Origin: an uncultured Saprospirales bacterium
GTDB lineage: Bacteria; Bacteroidota; Bacteroidia; Chitinophagales; Saprospiraceae
NCBI GenBank assembly: GCA_937864265.1
Contig: CALMIR010000025.1
Location: forward strand, 1 to 34,953
DNA: 34,953 bases
Direction: 5' to 3'
Position numbers and translations under genes: made by a program. Below are positions 27,513-34,922 of this stretch, piece by piece; positions within the stretch are counted from its first letter, which is position 1, and the number at the start of each line of letters is the position of its first letter. The notes beneath the pieces are model-generated. The model searched no databases. It was not told where the DNA came from and worked only from the letters and a program-made list of their open reading frames with translations.

Positions 27513-27836
27513 ATGGAAAGTCTTTCAACTACTGGCATTATCAACGAAAAAGAAGCGGAGAAGCTGGAACGCATCGCTTTCATCCTGAAAACGGTTGCCC
27601 ACCCGATGCGCCTAGGTATTATCCACCTCCTGGAGCAATTCCCCAAGCTCTCGGTTTCTGATATTTGTGAAAAGCTGGGCAGCGAACAATCGCTGACTTC
27701 TCACCACCTGCAAAACATGCGGCTCAAAGGCATTTTAAGCGTCAAGCGCGAGGGACGCAGCATGATGTATTCTCTCAAAGAGCGGGATGTATCGCTTATC
27801 ATTGAGTGTCTGGAAAATTGCCAGTGCAATATGTAG
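27513..27836 (+). CDS. ArsR/SmtB-family transcriptional regulator
   Basis: A small winged-helix repressor of 107 residues. I chose the ATG at 27513 because the upstream in-frame ATG (27486) lies inside the putative operator. The fold is recognisable from LERIAFILKTVAHPMRLGIIHLLEQ, then the recognition helix region LSVSDICEKLGSEQSLTSHHLQNMRLKGILSVKREGRSMMYSLK with the beta-wing. The C-terminus ends ENCQCNM; the CxC near the end and His/Cys positions do not match a classic arsenic ELCVCDL box, so the ligand is unknown. A palindrome precedes the gene and a related one precedes the DUF983 gene downstream, suggesting autoregulation and control of that gene (inference). Confidence 0.9.
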   Translation: MESLSTTGIINEKEAEKLERIAFILKTVAHPMRLGIIHLLEQFPKLSVSDICEKLGSEQSLTSHHLQNMRLKGILSVKREGRSMMYSLKERDVSLIIECLENCQCNM

Positions 27837-27905
27837 GTGGCTTGCCCTGGAGCAAACAACCCGGCTTTTTGTTGCTTTCGCCCCCAAGGCAAAAAAAAAT
27901 AAAAC

Positions 27906-27936
27906 ATGAACATTCCTTAATGTTTTCATATTTTTG
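27906..27936 (+). promoter_or_regulatory. -7 box overlapping an ArsR-like palindrome, before the DUF983 gene
   Basis: TATTTTTG (27929-27936) is an exact -7 box 38 nt before the DUF983 ATG. Just upstream, ATGAACATT (27906-27914) and AATGTTTTCAT (27919-27929) form an imperfect palindrome sharing ATGAACAT and TTTTCATAT with the site at 27485. No good -33 box. Confidence 0.5.
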
Positions 27937-27973
27937 CCCCGTCTTTATCTTTTACTTTAAACTGAGCTAGGTT

Positions 27974-28363
27974 ATGAGTTTCTTGGGAAAAGGCAGCAAG
28001 GCGTACAGCATCTTTGCATTGAAATGCCCCAAATGCCATGAAGAGGATTTGTTTGAAACGGGTTCTTTGAGTTTCAAAAATTCTTTTGAAATGCGACAGG
28101 AATGCCCCAATTGCAAGCAGAATTTTTTCCCTGAGCCGGGATTTTACTACGGGGCTATGTTTATTTCCTACATTTTTATGGGCTGGTTCTGCATCGGCTT
28201 TGTTTTGTTTTTCCATTGGGTGTTGGACTGGAGCACGGCTGCTTCTTTTGGGCTGCTGATTTTGTTTTGTGCCGTATTTTTTGTCTATATTTTCCGATTG
28301 GCGCGCTCCATCTGGCTCAACATCAATTACCGCTACGACCCGGCAAAAGCTAAAAAGGCTTAA
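27974..28363 (+). CDS. DUF983 zinc-ribbon membrane protein
   Basis: A 129-residue inner-membrane protein of the DUF983 family. The N-terminal zinc ribbon has C18-P-K-C21 and C44-P-N-C47. Two hydrophobic helices follow (about 57-80, GAMFISYIFMGWFCIGFVLFF, and about 88-110, AASFGLLILFCAVFFVYIF), then a basic tail (RYDPAKAKKA). The NFFPEPGFYYGAMF junction is typical of the family. Function is not established. It is downstream of the ArsR gene with its own -7 box overlapping an ArsR-like palindrome, and ends at a bidirectional terminator. Confidence 0.9.
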   Translation: MSFLGKGSKAYSIFALKCPKCHEEDLFETGSLSFKNSFEMRQECPNCKQNFFPEPGFYYGAMFISYIFMGWFCIGFVLFFHWVLDWSTAASFGLLILFCAVFFVYIFRLARSIWLNINYRYDPAKAKKA

Positions 28364-28389
28364 TACTGCATTTATAAGCATTATCTTCT

Positions 28390-28457
28390 AAAAAACAGCG
28401 TTATTCCGCTCTAAGTCGGTGTAAACAGATACTTAGAGCAGAATAACGGCATTTTTT
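28390..28457. terminator. Bidirectional terminator between DUF983 gene and sulfotransferase gene
   Basis: GTTATTCCGCTCTAAGT (28400-28416) pairs with ACTTAGAGCAGAATAAC (28431-28447), 17 bp with one mismatch, plus a C-G pair at the base. Six T follow on the plus strand (28452-28457) and six A lie on the left (28390-28395). It overlaps the sulfotransferase stop codon. Confidence 0.85.
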
Positions 28458-29292
28458 AAGCCAAACGCCGCTCTAACTCCAGTGCTTTTGCGTAAGCCCG
28501 GCATTGATCCCAGTCTGCTGAAAAATAGGCTCGAATTTTTTGCTTATCTACCTCTGGCGTTAGTTCTTCCTGCCTAGTCCAAGCTGCAGGCCATAACTTG
28601 GCCGGGTATAAAATCAGGTAACAAGCCAACAAACGCCCCCGGCGCTGGAGCCAATGCCGAATGGGGTGGGTAGAAAATTGTGGCTGTTCTTTGCCGAAAA
28701 TACGAGCAGCCACCCGGCGCATCACTTTCAGCTGCTTTTCGGAATACGATGGATGCACGGCGTCGAGCGATATCGCCGATTTATCGTAAGTAGCCCCCAT
28801 AAAAGTGGCCATTTGGTCAAAAAAAGCCCAGGGATCTGCTTTGAAGTCATCATAAAACAGCACCAGTGGCTTCTGGGTAAAATATTGCTCAATCAACTGC
28901 AGCAAAGGATAAAAATAAACATGGTGCCGTTTCCAAAGTCCGGTATCACCTTCCACATCGAAGAATTCGGCAAAACTCAGGTGACCGCCATTTTTCACAT
29001 ACCTGCGGTACTGCGATGCGATCCAGCCATCGTGCCGGCGCAACAGGATAATCACTTTGCTATCGGGATAATACGACGAAAACCACTTGATCTCTTCCTC
29101 AAATTGTTGGTCAAATTCCCTGGAAATCAGGTATTTTTCAGTGCCTCCCTGTGCCATGAGTTGTGGCGATTTTTTGTATCGGGTGCGTTGTATGTATTGA
29201 ATGCCCCGCAGCTTGGGGAAAAAACGATATTGCAAATAGGTGGATGCAACTTTGCCCAAACCAACGTGAAAATATACTTCTGGCTTTGCCAT
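28456..29292 (-). CDS. Sulfotransferase-family protein
   Basis: A 278-residue cytoplasmic PAPS-dependent sulfotransferase. The 5'-phosphosulfate loop is present as VGLGKVASTYLQ (10-21; Lys14 and Ser17-Thr18), and the 3'-phosphate site as LLRRHDGWIASQYRRY (Arg85, Ser93). The rest fits the P-loop sulfotransferase fold (VLFYDDFKADPWAFFDQMATFMG). It is 32 nt downstream of a GT4 glycosyltransferase gene on the same strand, so it probably sulfates a saccharide made in that pathway; acceptor unknown. The stop codon overlaps the T-tract of the facing terminator. Confidence 0.85.
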   Translation of the reverse strand: MAKPEVYFHVGLGKVASTYLQYRFFPKLRGIQYIQRTRYKKSPQLMAQGGTEKYLISREFDQQFEEEIKWFSSYYPDSKVIILLRRHDGWIASQYRRYVKNGGHLSFAEFFDVEGDTGLWKRHHVYFYPLLQLIEQYFTQKPLVLFYDDFKADPWAFFDQMATFMGATYDKSAISLDAVHPSYSEKQLKVMRRVAARIFGKEQPQFSTHPIRHWLQRRGRLLACYLILYPAKLWPAAWTRQEELTPEVDKQKIRAYFSADWDQCRAYAKALELERRLA

Positions 29293-29324
29293 TTGAGTAT
29301 TGCTTTTTGCTGCAAAGGTAGAAT

Positions 29325-30461
29325 TTACTTATTATTTTGCCCCGCAATTCCGATGATGGCCTGCTCCACCACGTCGGTGGCTCGCTCCCAACTGAATAAG
29401 CGGCGTTGCTGCTTGCCGACGTCCACCAACTCCCGCTGCAGGGCTTCATCAAACCAGATGCGCTGCATGGCCTCTGCCCATCCATTGACATCAAACGGCG
29501 ACAACAACAATCCGGCTTGGCCGACTACTTCTGGCAAAGCACTGGCGTTAGAACTCAAAACGGGAACTTCGCAATGCATGGCTTCTAAAACAGGAATGCC
29601 AAAGCCCTCAAATAAGGACGGATAAACAAAAGCCAAAGCGCCGCCCAACAGGCGGGGTAATTCCTGATCGGGCAAAAATCCGGTGAAAATAATATCATCC
29701 CGGTATTGGGATTGTTGGTAAGACCGTGCTACTTCGTCCGTTTTCCAAGCCATGCGTCCACACAATACCAGTTTTACCTCGCTGCCGCTGCGTTGTTTGA
29801 ACAACTCGAATGCTTGCAACAGTCGGTGTACATTTTTGCGGGGATGGATGGCGCCAATGAACAAAAAATAGTCCTTTCCAGAAGCAAACTGTGTTTTTGC
29901 CGCTGTTTTTTCTGCTGCGGTCAAAGGCTTCAAACCCTCGCGGCAACCATTTCCCGTCACGCTTATTTTTTCAGCAGGGATGCGGTATATTTGTTCGATA
30001 TCCTGCCTACTGAAATCAGAAACGCTAACGATTCGATCGGCACGTCGGCAGTATCGGGGTACAAAATATCGGTAATAATTGCGAACAAGAACGGGTAATT
30101 GTTCGGGCAAGTACTCATGCGCCAGATCGTGAATGGTCAATACAGTTGGCGTTTTGGCGGTTAATGACAAATACGCATCGGGAGAAAAAAAAACATGGGG
30201 CTGATAGCGATTCAAGGCCCGCGCCACCGAGTGCTCAAACCAAATATACCACAGGAAAGGATGCCTAGCGGGCGGGGCAATTACTACGGCTTTCACATTT
30301 TTTCCAAAAACAAAACCCGGATCAAAAGGCCGATCGAACAGGAAAATAAACTCCCAATCCGTATGGCGCTCCACCAATCGGCGAACTATTTCGTAGGTAT
30401 AGCGACCAATGCCTTCCAACTTATCGGATAGTAAAAAACGGGTATTGACGGCTACACGCAT
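29325..30461 (-). CDS. GT4-family glycosyltransferase
   Basis: A 378-residue GT-B fold glycosyltransferase that transfers a sugar from a nucleotide donor, probably for an exopolysaccharide or surface glycan. The N-terminal Rossmann half begins MRVAVNTRFLLSDKLEGIGRYTYEI with the donor/acceptor-loop EGIGRYT, and contains TVLTIHDLAHEYLPE. The C-terminal half has FLFIGAIHPRKNVHRLLQAF and the GT4 EX7E motif, E285 to E293 in EGFGIPVLEAM, then LPEVVGQAG. The ATG at 30461 leaves 107 nt to nadB on the other strand, with a -7 box for each gene. A sulfotransferase follows 32 nt downstream. Confidence 0.92.
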   Translation of the reverse strand: MRVAVNTRFLLSDKLEGIGRYTYEIVRRLVERHTDWEFIFLFDRPFDPGFVFGKNVKAVVIAPPARHPFLWYIWFEHSVARALNRYQPHVFFSPDAYLSLTAKTPTVLTIHDLAHEYLPEQLPVLVRNYYRYFVPRYCRRADRIVSVSDFSRQDIEQIYRIPAEKISVTGNGCREGLKPLTAAEKTAAKTQFASGKDYFLFIGAIHPRKNVHRLLQAFELFKQRSGSEVKLVLCGRMAWKTDEVARSYQQSQYRDDIIFTGFLPDQELPRLLGGALAFVYPSLFEGFGIPVLEAMHCEVPVLSSNASALPEVVGQAGLLLSPFDVNGWAEAMQRIWFDEALQRELVDVGKQQRRLFSWERATDVVEQAIIGIAGQNNK

Positions 30462-30483
30462 AAAGGTGGTTCGTTTTTTTGAA

Positions 30484-30491
30484 CAAAGGTA
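30484..30491 (-). promoter_or_regulatory. Candidate -7 box of the GT4-sulfotransferase pair
   Basis: Minus-strand TACCTTTG (30491-30484) matches TAnnTTTG exactly, 22 nt before the glycosyltransferase ATG. No -33 TTG at the expected distance. Confidence 0.4.
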
Positions 30492-30518
30492 GGGTTTGTT
30501 TTTTTTATTAAGAGTTAG

Positions 30519-30546
30519 TTTGATTTTAAAACTATCTCTATATTTG
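30519..30546 (+). promoter_or_regulatory. Candidate nadB promoter
   Basis: TTTG (30519-30522) and TATATTTG (30539-30546) match the two promoter elements, but the 16-nt spacer is short. The -7 box ends 22 nt before the nadB ATG. Confidence 0.5.
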
Positions 30547-30568
30547 ATGCCTTTATTCTATCTTTTTT

Positions 30569-32164
30569 ATGAAAACAGACGTACTCATTATCGGATCGGG
30601 CATTGGGGGCCTGACAACAGCCATTAAGTTGGCGGATCAAAGACCGGATTTGAGCATTGCGGTTTTGACCAAAACCCAGGAAAAAGAGAGCAATACTTCT
30701 TATGCACAAGGTGGCGTGGCCGCAGTATGGGACTTACAGGTCGATTCCTACGAAAAGCACATCGCTGACACCTTGGATGCGGGAGATGGTTTATGTGACT
30801 TGGATGCCGTGGAAGCAGTGGTCAAAGAAGGACCTGATCGGGTGCGCGATATCATCGAATGGGGTGCCCGCTTCGATAAAAATGCCGCCACTTATGACTT
30901 GGGTCGTGAAGGGGGGCATTCTGAAAACCGCATTTTGCATTACAAAGACCTCACCGGATGGGAAATACAACGTACGTTGGTGGAAAAGGCCGATCAATTT
31001 GCCAACCTACAGGTTTTGGAGCACTACTTTGCAGTGGATCTGATTACCCAACACCATCTGGGCCATAATGTCACTCGTCTGACCCCTGGCATAGAATGCT
31101 ACGGCGCTTATGCCCTTAATAAAGAAACGGATGAGATCGAGACCATTCTTTCCCGAATTACGGTGGTGGCAACAGGAGGCGCCGGTCAGGTATATCGCAA
31201 TACCACCAACCCGGTTATTGCTTCTGGCGATGGCGTTGCTATGGTGTATCGCGCCAAGGGACATATTGAAAACATGGAGTTTGTACAATTCCACCCCACC
31301 GCTTTGTACAATCCGGCAGGCGAGAACCCCGTTTTTCTCATTTCCGAGGCGGTGAGGGGTTATGGCGGTATTCTAAAAAACAAGGCAGGGGAGCCTTTTA
31401 TGCAGCATTACGATCGGCGCGAGTCGCTGGCGCCCCGCGATATAGTGGCCCGTGCCGTGGACAATGAGATGAAAATCAGCGGAGAAGAATGCATGTACCT
31501 CGATTGCCGGCACTTGGACAAGGAAGGTTTCATGGCTCATTTTCCGACCATTTATGAAAAATGTAGGAGCATCGGCATTGACCCCTTGAATGATATGATA
31601 CCGATTGTACCCGCTTGTCATTACTTATGTGGTGGGATTAAGGTGGATTTACAGGGGCGGAGCTCGATTTTGCGTTTGTATGCTTGCGGCGAATGTACCT
31701 GTACAGGGCTGCACGGCGCCAATCGTTTGGCATCCAATTCGCTGCTGGAAGCGCTGGTTTTTGCCAAGCGCATTGCGGAAGATATTTTATCGCTCATTGA
31801 TACGGTTCCTTTCCAAGAAAAAATACCGGATTGGAACGCCGCAGGTACCACAGAGCCTAAGGAAATGGTACTCATCACGCAAAGCCTGAAAGAGCTCAAA
31901 GAAATCATGAGCAGCTATGTGGGCATTGTGCGTTCCAACCAGCGTTTGAAACGCGCCATGGATCGCCTGCACTTGTTGTATGAAGAAACAGAGGAACTCT
32001 ATCACACCACAGTGCTTTCTCCCCAACTGTGCGAGCTGCGCAACCTCATTACCATTGCGTATCTCATCAGTAGGTCTGCCAGTATGCGGCGGGAAAGCCG
32101 GGGGCTGCATTATACAACGGACTATCCGGAAAAACTGGAGTTTTTGCAATATTCTATTCTGTAA
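30569..32164 (+). CDS. nadB: L-aspartate oxidase
   Basis: FAD-dependent cytoplasmic enzyme that oxidises L-aspartate to iminoaspartate, the first step of de novo NAD synthesis. It has 531 residues. The FAD dinucleotide fold is GSGIGGL (9-15), followed by SNTSYAQGGVAA; family motifs EFVQFHPTAL, ISEAVRGYGG, ESLAPRDIVARAVD, CHYLCGGIKVD and GLHGANRLASNSLLEALVF are all present, with a helical C-terminal domain. The His-Arg set of the succinate dehydrogenase/aspartate oxidase family is intact, and the LCGGI and GANRLASNSLLE details fit NadB rather than fumarate reductase. nadA and nadC are not in the window. It is separated from the next gene by 130 nt that hold a 32-bp palindrome. Confidence 0.95.
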   Translation: MKTDVLIIGSGIGGLTTAIKLADQRPDLSIAVLTKTQEKESNTSYAQGGVAAVWDLQVDSYEKHIADTLDAGDGLCDLDAVEAVVKEGPDRVRDIIEWGARFDKNAATYDLGREGGHSENRILHYKDLTGWEIQRTLVEKADQFANLQVLEHYFAVDLITQHHLGHNVTRLTPGIECYGAYALNKETDEIETILSRITVVATGGAGQVYRNTTNPVIASGDGVAMVYRAKGHIENMEFVQFHPTALYNPAGENPVFLISEAVRGYGGILKNKAGEPFMQHYDRRESLAPRDIVARAVDNEMKISGEECMYLDCRHLDKEGFMAHFPTIYEKCRSIGIDPLNDMIPIVPACHYLCGGIKVDLQGRSSILRLYACGECTCTGLHGANRLASNSLLEALVFAKRIAEDILSLIDTVPFQEKIPDWNAAGTTEPKEMVLITQSLKELKEIMSSYVGIVRSNQRLKRAMDRLHLLYEETEELYHTTVLSPQLCELRNLITIAYLISRSASMRRESRGLHYTTDYPEKLEFLQYSIL

Positions 32165-32248
32165 ACCGGCTTCTATCCGTTTTTTACCTGTTTCCATCGA
32201 AGTCATTCGGATGTTTGCGAACTTTTCCTGAATTATTGTTTTGTATTA

Positions 32249-32280
32249 TAACTGGTCTTTCGCTAGCGAAAGATCAGTTA
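32249..32280. repeat. 32-bp nearly perfect palindrome
   Basis: From TAACTG to CAGTTA, centred at GCTAGC (32262-32267). The 18-bp core TCTTTCGCTAGCGAAAGA is exact; one non-Watson-Crick position in each arm (G32254 opposite T32275). No T-tract on either strand, so it looks more like a protein-binding site than a terminator. It is 15 nt before the ATG at 32295. Confidence 0.7.
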
Positions 32281-32294
32281 AGAATCAGACTGAT

Positions 32295-32762
32295 ATGATT
32301 TACAAAAAAACATTTCGTTCAACCGACAACCCTTTCAATCTAATTATAGGAGCTTTGATTACGATCCTTTTTTTAGTGGGGTTGTATTACATCGCACGAT
32401 TTATATTTACGATACTGCTGTATTTATCGCCACTATTGCTGATAGCAGCGCTCGTAATCGACCGCAAAGTAGTATTGGACTATATCAAATGGCTTGTCGG
32501 TTTATTCAAAAGTAGCCCTGCTACGGGGATGATCACCGCCTTACTAAGCATCGTAGGCTTTCCATTAGTCAGTGCTTATTTATTGATAAAAGCGCTGCTG
32601 AAAAAACGCATCCGCCAAGTAGCCGAGGAAGTGCGGTCAACCCGTGAAGGTGAATTCATCGAATACGAAGAACTGGACAGTGAGCCGCTGGATTTATCTC
32701 GCCTGGAAGAGCAAGCCAGCCGCTTCAACCGCCATACTGGGGAAGATAGCGTTGATCGCTGA
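32295..32762 (+). CDS. Small membrane protein, unknown function
   Basis: I do not recognise this 155-residue protein. The ATG at 32295 (MIYKKTFRSTDN) is used; an upstream non-ATG start would cross the palindrome. Hydrophobic segments lie at about 13-55 (LIIGALITILFLVGLYYIA, FIFTILLYLSPLLLIAALVI) and 76-100 (MITALLSIVGFPLVSAYLLI). The C-terminal 50 residues are charged and acidic (EEVRSTREGEFIEYEELDSE), presumably cytoplasmic. Its stop codon overlaps the next ATG by one base (TGATG), so it is translationally coupled to the GT2 glycosyltransferase and may work with it. Confidence 0.85.
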   Translation: MIYKKTFRSTDNPFNLIIGALITILFLVGLYYIARFIFTILLYLSPLLLIAALVIDRKVVLDYIKWLVGLFKSSPATGMITALLSIVGFPLVSAYLLIKALLKKRIRQVAEEVRSTREGEFIEYEELDSEPLDLSRLEEQASRFNRHTGEDSVDR

Positions 32763-33910
32763 TGGGCATTGTGCTGTTGTTTGCTTTTTTGATGGCAGCA
32801 ACGTATTACCTGCTGATTGACCGCTGTTTAATGCTTTGGAAGCAAATTCCGGTAGCTGAAGTTGCTGAAGCCTTTAGCCCTGCAACACGCATCAGCATCG
32901 TCATTCCTGCCCGCAACGAAGCAGAAAATATTGCTGCCTGCCTCAACGCTATCGCTGCCCAGAACTATCCGGCCAATCTGCTTGAAGTGTTGGTCATAGA
33001 CGACCATTCTACGGACAATACCGCCGCTATTGCCGTCCAAGCTAATTTGCCACAGCTAAGGGTTATCTCCTTGGCTGATTTCTTATCACCAGAAGAAAAA
33101 AAGCAGGCCAGCAAAAAAAAGGCCAGTTCAATAGGTGTCGAGCAAGCTAGCGGGCAGCTCATTGTCTGCACCGATGCCGACTGTGAAATGCCCGCTAACT
33201 GGTTACGCTACATTGCAGCTTGCGCCGAAAATCAGGCTACTTGTTTTATAGCGGCTCCCGTCCTGTTTCATCAGGAGCAAAACCTGATCGAACGCTTTCA
33301 ATCGCTCGACTTTATGGGCATGATGCTGGTCACCGGAGCTGGTATCCAAAGCCGTCGGTTTTTCTTAGCCAATGGCGCTAACATGGCTTATCCGAGGGAG
33401 GTTTTCATTCATCTGGGTGCCTATTCGGACAATATCCAGCATGCCTCAGGCGATGACGTTTTTATGATCCAAAAAGTGGCTGCTGTCGAGCCTGGAAAAA
33501 TCCGTTTTCTAAAAAGCCCCCATGCCGTTGTATTGACCAAGGCCAAACCCGATCTGCACTCCTTCGTCCAGCAACGCCTCCGATGGGGCACCAAGAACAA
33601 AGGTCGGCAGGTAGGATATTCCTCCTGGATACTGGGTTTTGTGTTTTTGTACTGCTGGCTTATCCTGGGCAGTGTGCTGGCCTTGCCTTGGCTGGGTAAA
33701 GCAGGGCTTTATTTTTCGGCCATTTTGTTGGTCGCTAAATGGCTGGCCGACTATCGCTTGTTAAAAGAGGCTGCCCGCTTTTTTGGCCGACAGGATTTGA
33801 TGCGTTTTTTTTGGATAGGGGCTCTTTTTCACCTAATGTACATCGCTATCATTGGATTGCTTAGCTTGGTCATTAAGGAATATGAATGGAAGGGTCGGCG
33901 GGTTGTTTAA
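32762..33910 (+). CDS. Membrane-bound GT2-family glycosyltransferase
   Basis: A 382-residue glycosyltransferase in the inner membrane. An N-terminal hydrophobic helix (VLLFAFLMAATYYLLI) is followed by the GT-A domain: ISIVIPARNEAENI, VLVIDDHSTDNT (Asp80-Asp81), CTDADCEM (the DxD), SGDDVFMIQ (catalytic acid region) and QQRLRWGTK (QxxRW), all typical of processive or ceramide/chitin-like GT2 enzymes. C-terminal helices (WILGFVFLYCWLILGSVLAL, FFWIGALFHLMYIAIIGLLSLVI) anchor the protein. It overlaps the upstream membrane protein gene by one base. Donor, acceptor and product unknown. Confidence 0.93.
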   Translation: MGIVLLFAFLMAATYYLLIDRCLMLWKQIPVAEVAEAFSPATRISIVIPARNEAENIAACLNAIAAQNYPANLLEVLVIDDHSTDNTAAIAVQANLPQLRVISLADFLSPEEKKQASKKKASSIGVEQASGQLIVCTDADCEMPANWLRYIAACAENQATCFIAAPVLFHQEQNLIERFQSLDFMGMMLVTGAGIQSRRFFLANGANMAYPREVFIHLGAYSDNIQHASGDDVFMIQKVAAVEPGKIRFLKSPHAVVLTKAKPDLHSFVQQRLRWGTKNKGRQVGYSSWILGFVFLYCWLILGSVLALPWLGKAGLYFSAILLVAKWLADYRLLKEAARFFGRQDLMRFFWIGALFHLMYIAIIGLLSLVIKEYEWKGRRVV

Positions 33911-33937
33911 TGAGACCCTAAAGGGAATGGGCGTTTG

Positions 33938-34012
33938 CGGATCCCCCGACAAAAACCGCCCCAACTCCGGGTGCCGAAGGCCGGGTCTTTTTCCTAGATC
34001 GGCTTAAAGGTT
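33938..34012. repeat. GC-rich dispersed repeat, copy 1
   Basis: Bases 33971-34012 align without gaps to 34881-34922. In the first 40 positions 27 are identical, including AAGG, GGGTC and TTAAAG. Further left a CCCC-CGACAA similarity continues with an indel. The segment is GC-rich compared with its neighbours. Confidence 0.45.
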
Positions 34013-34028
34013 CCGATTCTGTTGCTGC

Positions 34029-34059
34029 TTGCAAAAACAGTATAAATTGCTTATTTTTG
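34029..34059 (+). promoter_or_regulatory. Promoter of the toxin-antitoxin pair
   Basis: TTG (34029-34031), a 20-nt spacer and TATTTTTG (34052-34059) match the Bacteroidota promoter. It leaves a leader of about 105 nt to the first gene. Confidence 0.55.
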
Positions 34060-34170
34060 TCGTAACCATTAAGTCAGATGAATAAAGACCGTCCCTTGTT
34101 TTGACTGGGTCATCAGTCGTTTTCAAGGAAAATAGCCTTATCGCAAAAATTAAAATTCAATCCTTACTTC

Positions 34171-34404
34171 ATGCAAGCTGATATGACAATAGACACACTG
34201 GTCATTCAACTGACCCACCAGAAAGCTTTAAAACTGCTGTTGGATTTGGAGGAGTTGCACCTGATTCGGGTACTGAAAAAAAATGTGCAACCGGAACAAA
34301 AACTATCCGATAAGTATGCAGGGAAACTCTCTGCTGATATCGGCGATCAATTGCAACAACACATCACCCAAAGCCGCAGCGAATGGGAAAGAAATATCCA
34401 ATAG
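34171..34404 (+). CDS. Antitoxin-like protein of a VapBC-type pair
   Basis: A 77-residue protein (ATG at 34171; ATG at 34183 is an alternative giving 73 residues). It starts MQADMTIDTLVIQLTHQKALKLLLDLEELHLIRVLKKN and ends with a charged, helical tail (LQQHITQSRSEWERN). The size, the helix-rich composition and the position directly before a PIN-domain toxin, overlapping it by 22 nt, fit an antitoxin of the type often found with Bacteroidota VapC proteins. No classical AbrB or ribbon-helix-helix signature is obvious, so the antitoxin fold is unassigned. A good promoter lies upstream. Confidence 0.75.
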   Translation: MQADMTIDTLVIQLTHQKALKLLLDLEELHLIRVLKKNVQPEQKLSDKYAGKLSADIGDQLQQHITQSRSEWERNIQ

Positions 34405-34769
34405 ACAGCAATGCGGTAATTGGCTATTTGCGTGGCAACTTGCCTGCTTCGGGTATGACTTTTATGAATGAGGTGGTCAATAAGACCCCTTTGGTTTCTG
34501 TTATCACCAAAATCGAGGTCTTGGGTTTTAACACTACACCTGAAGCCTATAAAATCCTCACCGATTTTTTTGAAGATGCTTTGGTATTACCACTGTCGGA
34601 CGAGGTGGTGCAAAAGACCATTGAGCTACGAAAAAACTACAAAATCAAGCTGCCTGATGCGATTATAGCCGCTACTGCACTTGCCTATAATCTCACTTTG
34701 ATTACTCGCAATTCAGCGGATTTTCAAAAAGTGACAGGTCTGGTTGGTGTGGATTCGCACCAACAGTGA
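34383..34769 (+). CDS. PIN-domain toxin (VapC-like RNase)
   Basis: A 128-residue PIN-domain protein, a metal-dependent RNase of the VapC type that cuts RNA when the antitoxin is lost. The acidic active site is complete: Asp8 in YPIDSNAVIGYL, Glu45 in KIEVLG, Asp92 in KLPDAIIAATAL, and Asp113 in ITRNSADF, with Asn110 just before it. The ATG lies within the last 22 nt of the antitoxin gene (translational coupling). The gene ends with a short inverted repeat in its last codons and a strong terminator. Confidence 0.9.
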   Translation: MGKKYPIDSNAVIGYLRGNLPASGMTFMNEVVNKTPLVSVITKIEVLGFNTTPEAYKILTDFFEDALVLPLSDEVVQKTIELRKNYKIKLPDAIIAATALAYNLTLITRNSADFQKVTGLVGVDSHQQ

Positions 34770-34770
34770 T

Positions 34771-34809
34771 GAAGAAGCCACACATCGCGACAAGGTTTCT
34801 TCTTTTTTT
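34771..34809 (+). terminator. Intrinsic terminator of the toxin-antitoxin pair
   Basis: GAAGAAGCC (34771-34779) pairs with GGTTTCTTC (34794-34802), nine pairs with one G-U, followed by seven T (34803-34809). Confidence 0.85.
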
Positions 34810-34843
34810 ATCTGCGCCTTTGGGTATTAGGTGTTGCGCGGTG

Positions 34844-34922
34844 AAGCCCCTACGACAACGGGCTTAGGTCGTGGTGGCTTAGGCCAAAGGCTGGGTCCTT
34901 TCCCGGACTTGGGTTAAAGATA
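34844..34922. repeat. GC-rich dispersed repeat, copy 2
   Basis: Related to 33938-34012 (see there). It lies just after the toxin terminator, so the two copies bracket the toxin-antitoxin genes in direct orientation about 910 bp apart. No coding signal to the end of the window. Confidence 0.45.

Noticed and set aside
28654-29625. Plus-strand open frame of 323 codons
   Set aside because: It lies antisense to the sulfotransferase and glycosyltransferase genes, which have clear family motifs. Its translation has no recognisable domain.
32241-32294. Non-ATG upstream start for the small membrane protein
   Set aside because: It would translate through the palindrome and add a polar N-terminus; the ATG at 32295 gives a normal membrane-protein start.
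34078-34104. Eight-codon reading frame in the toxin-antitoxin leader as a possible leader peptide
   Set aside because: Too short to support; no ribosome-binding site, no run of regulatory codons and no attenuator structure following it.
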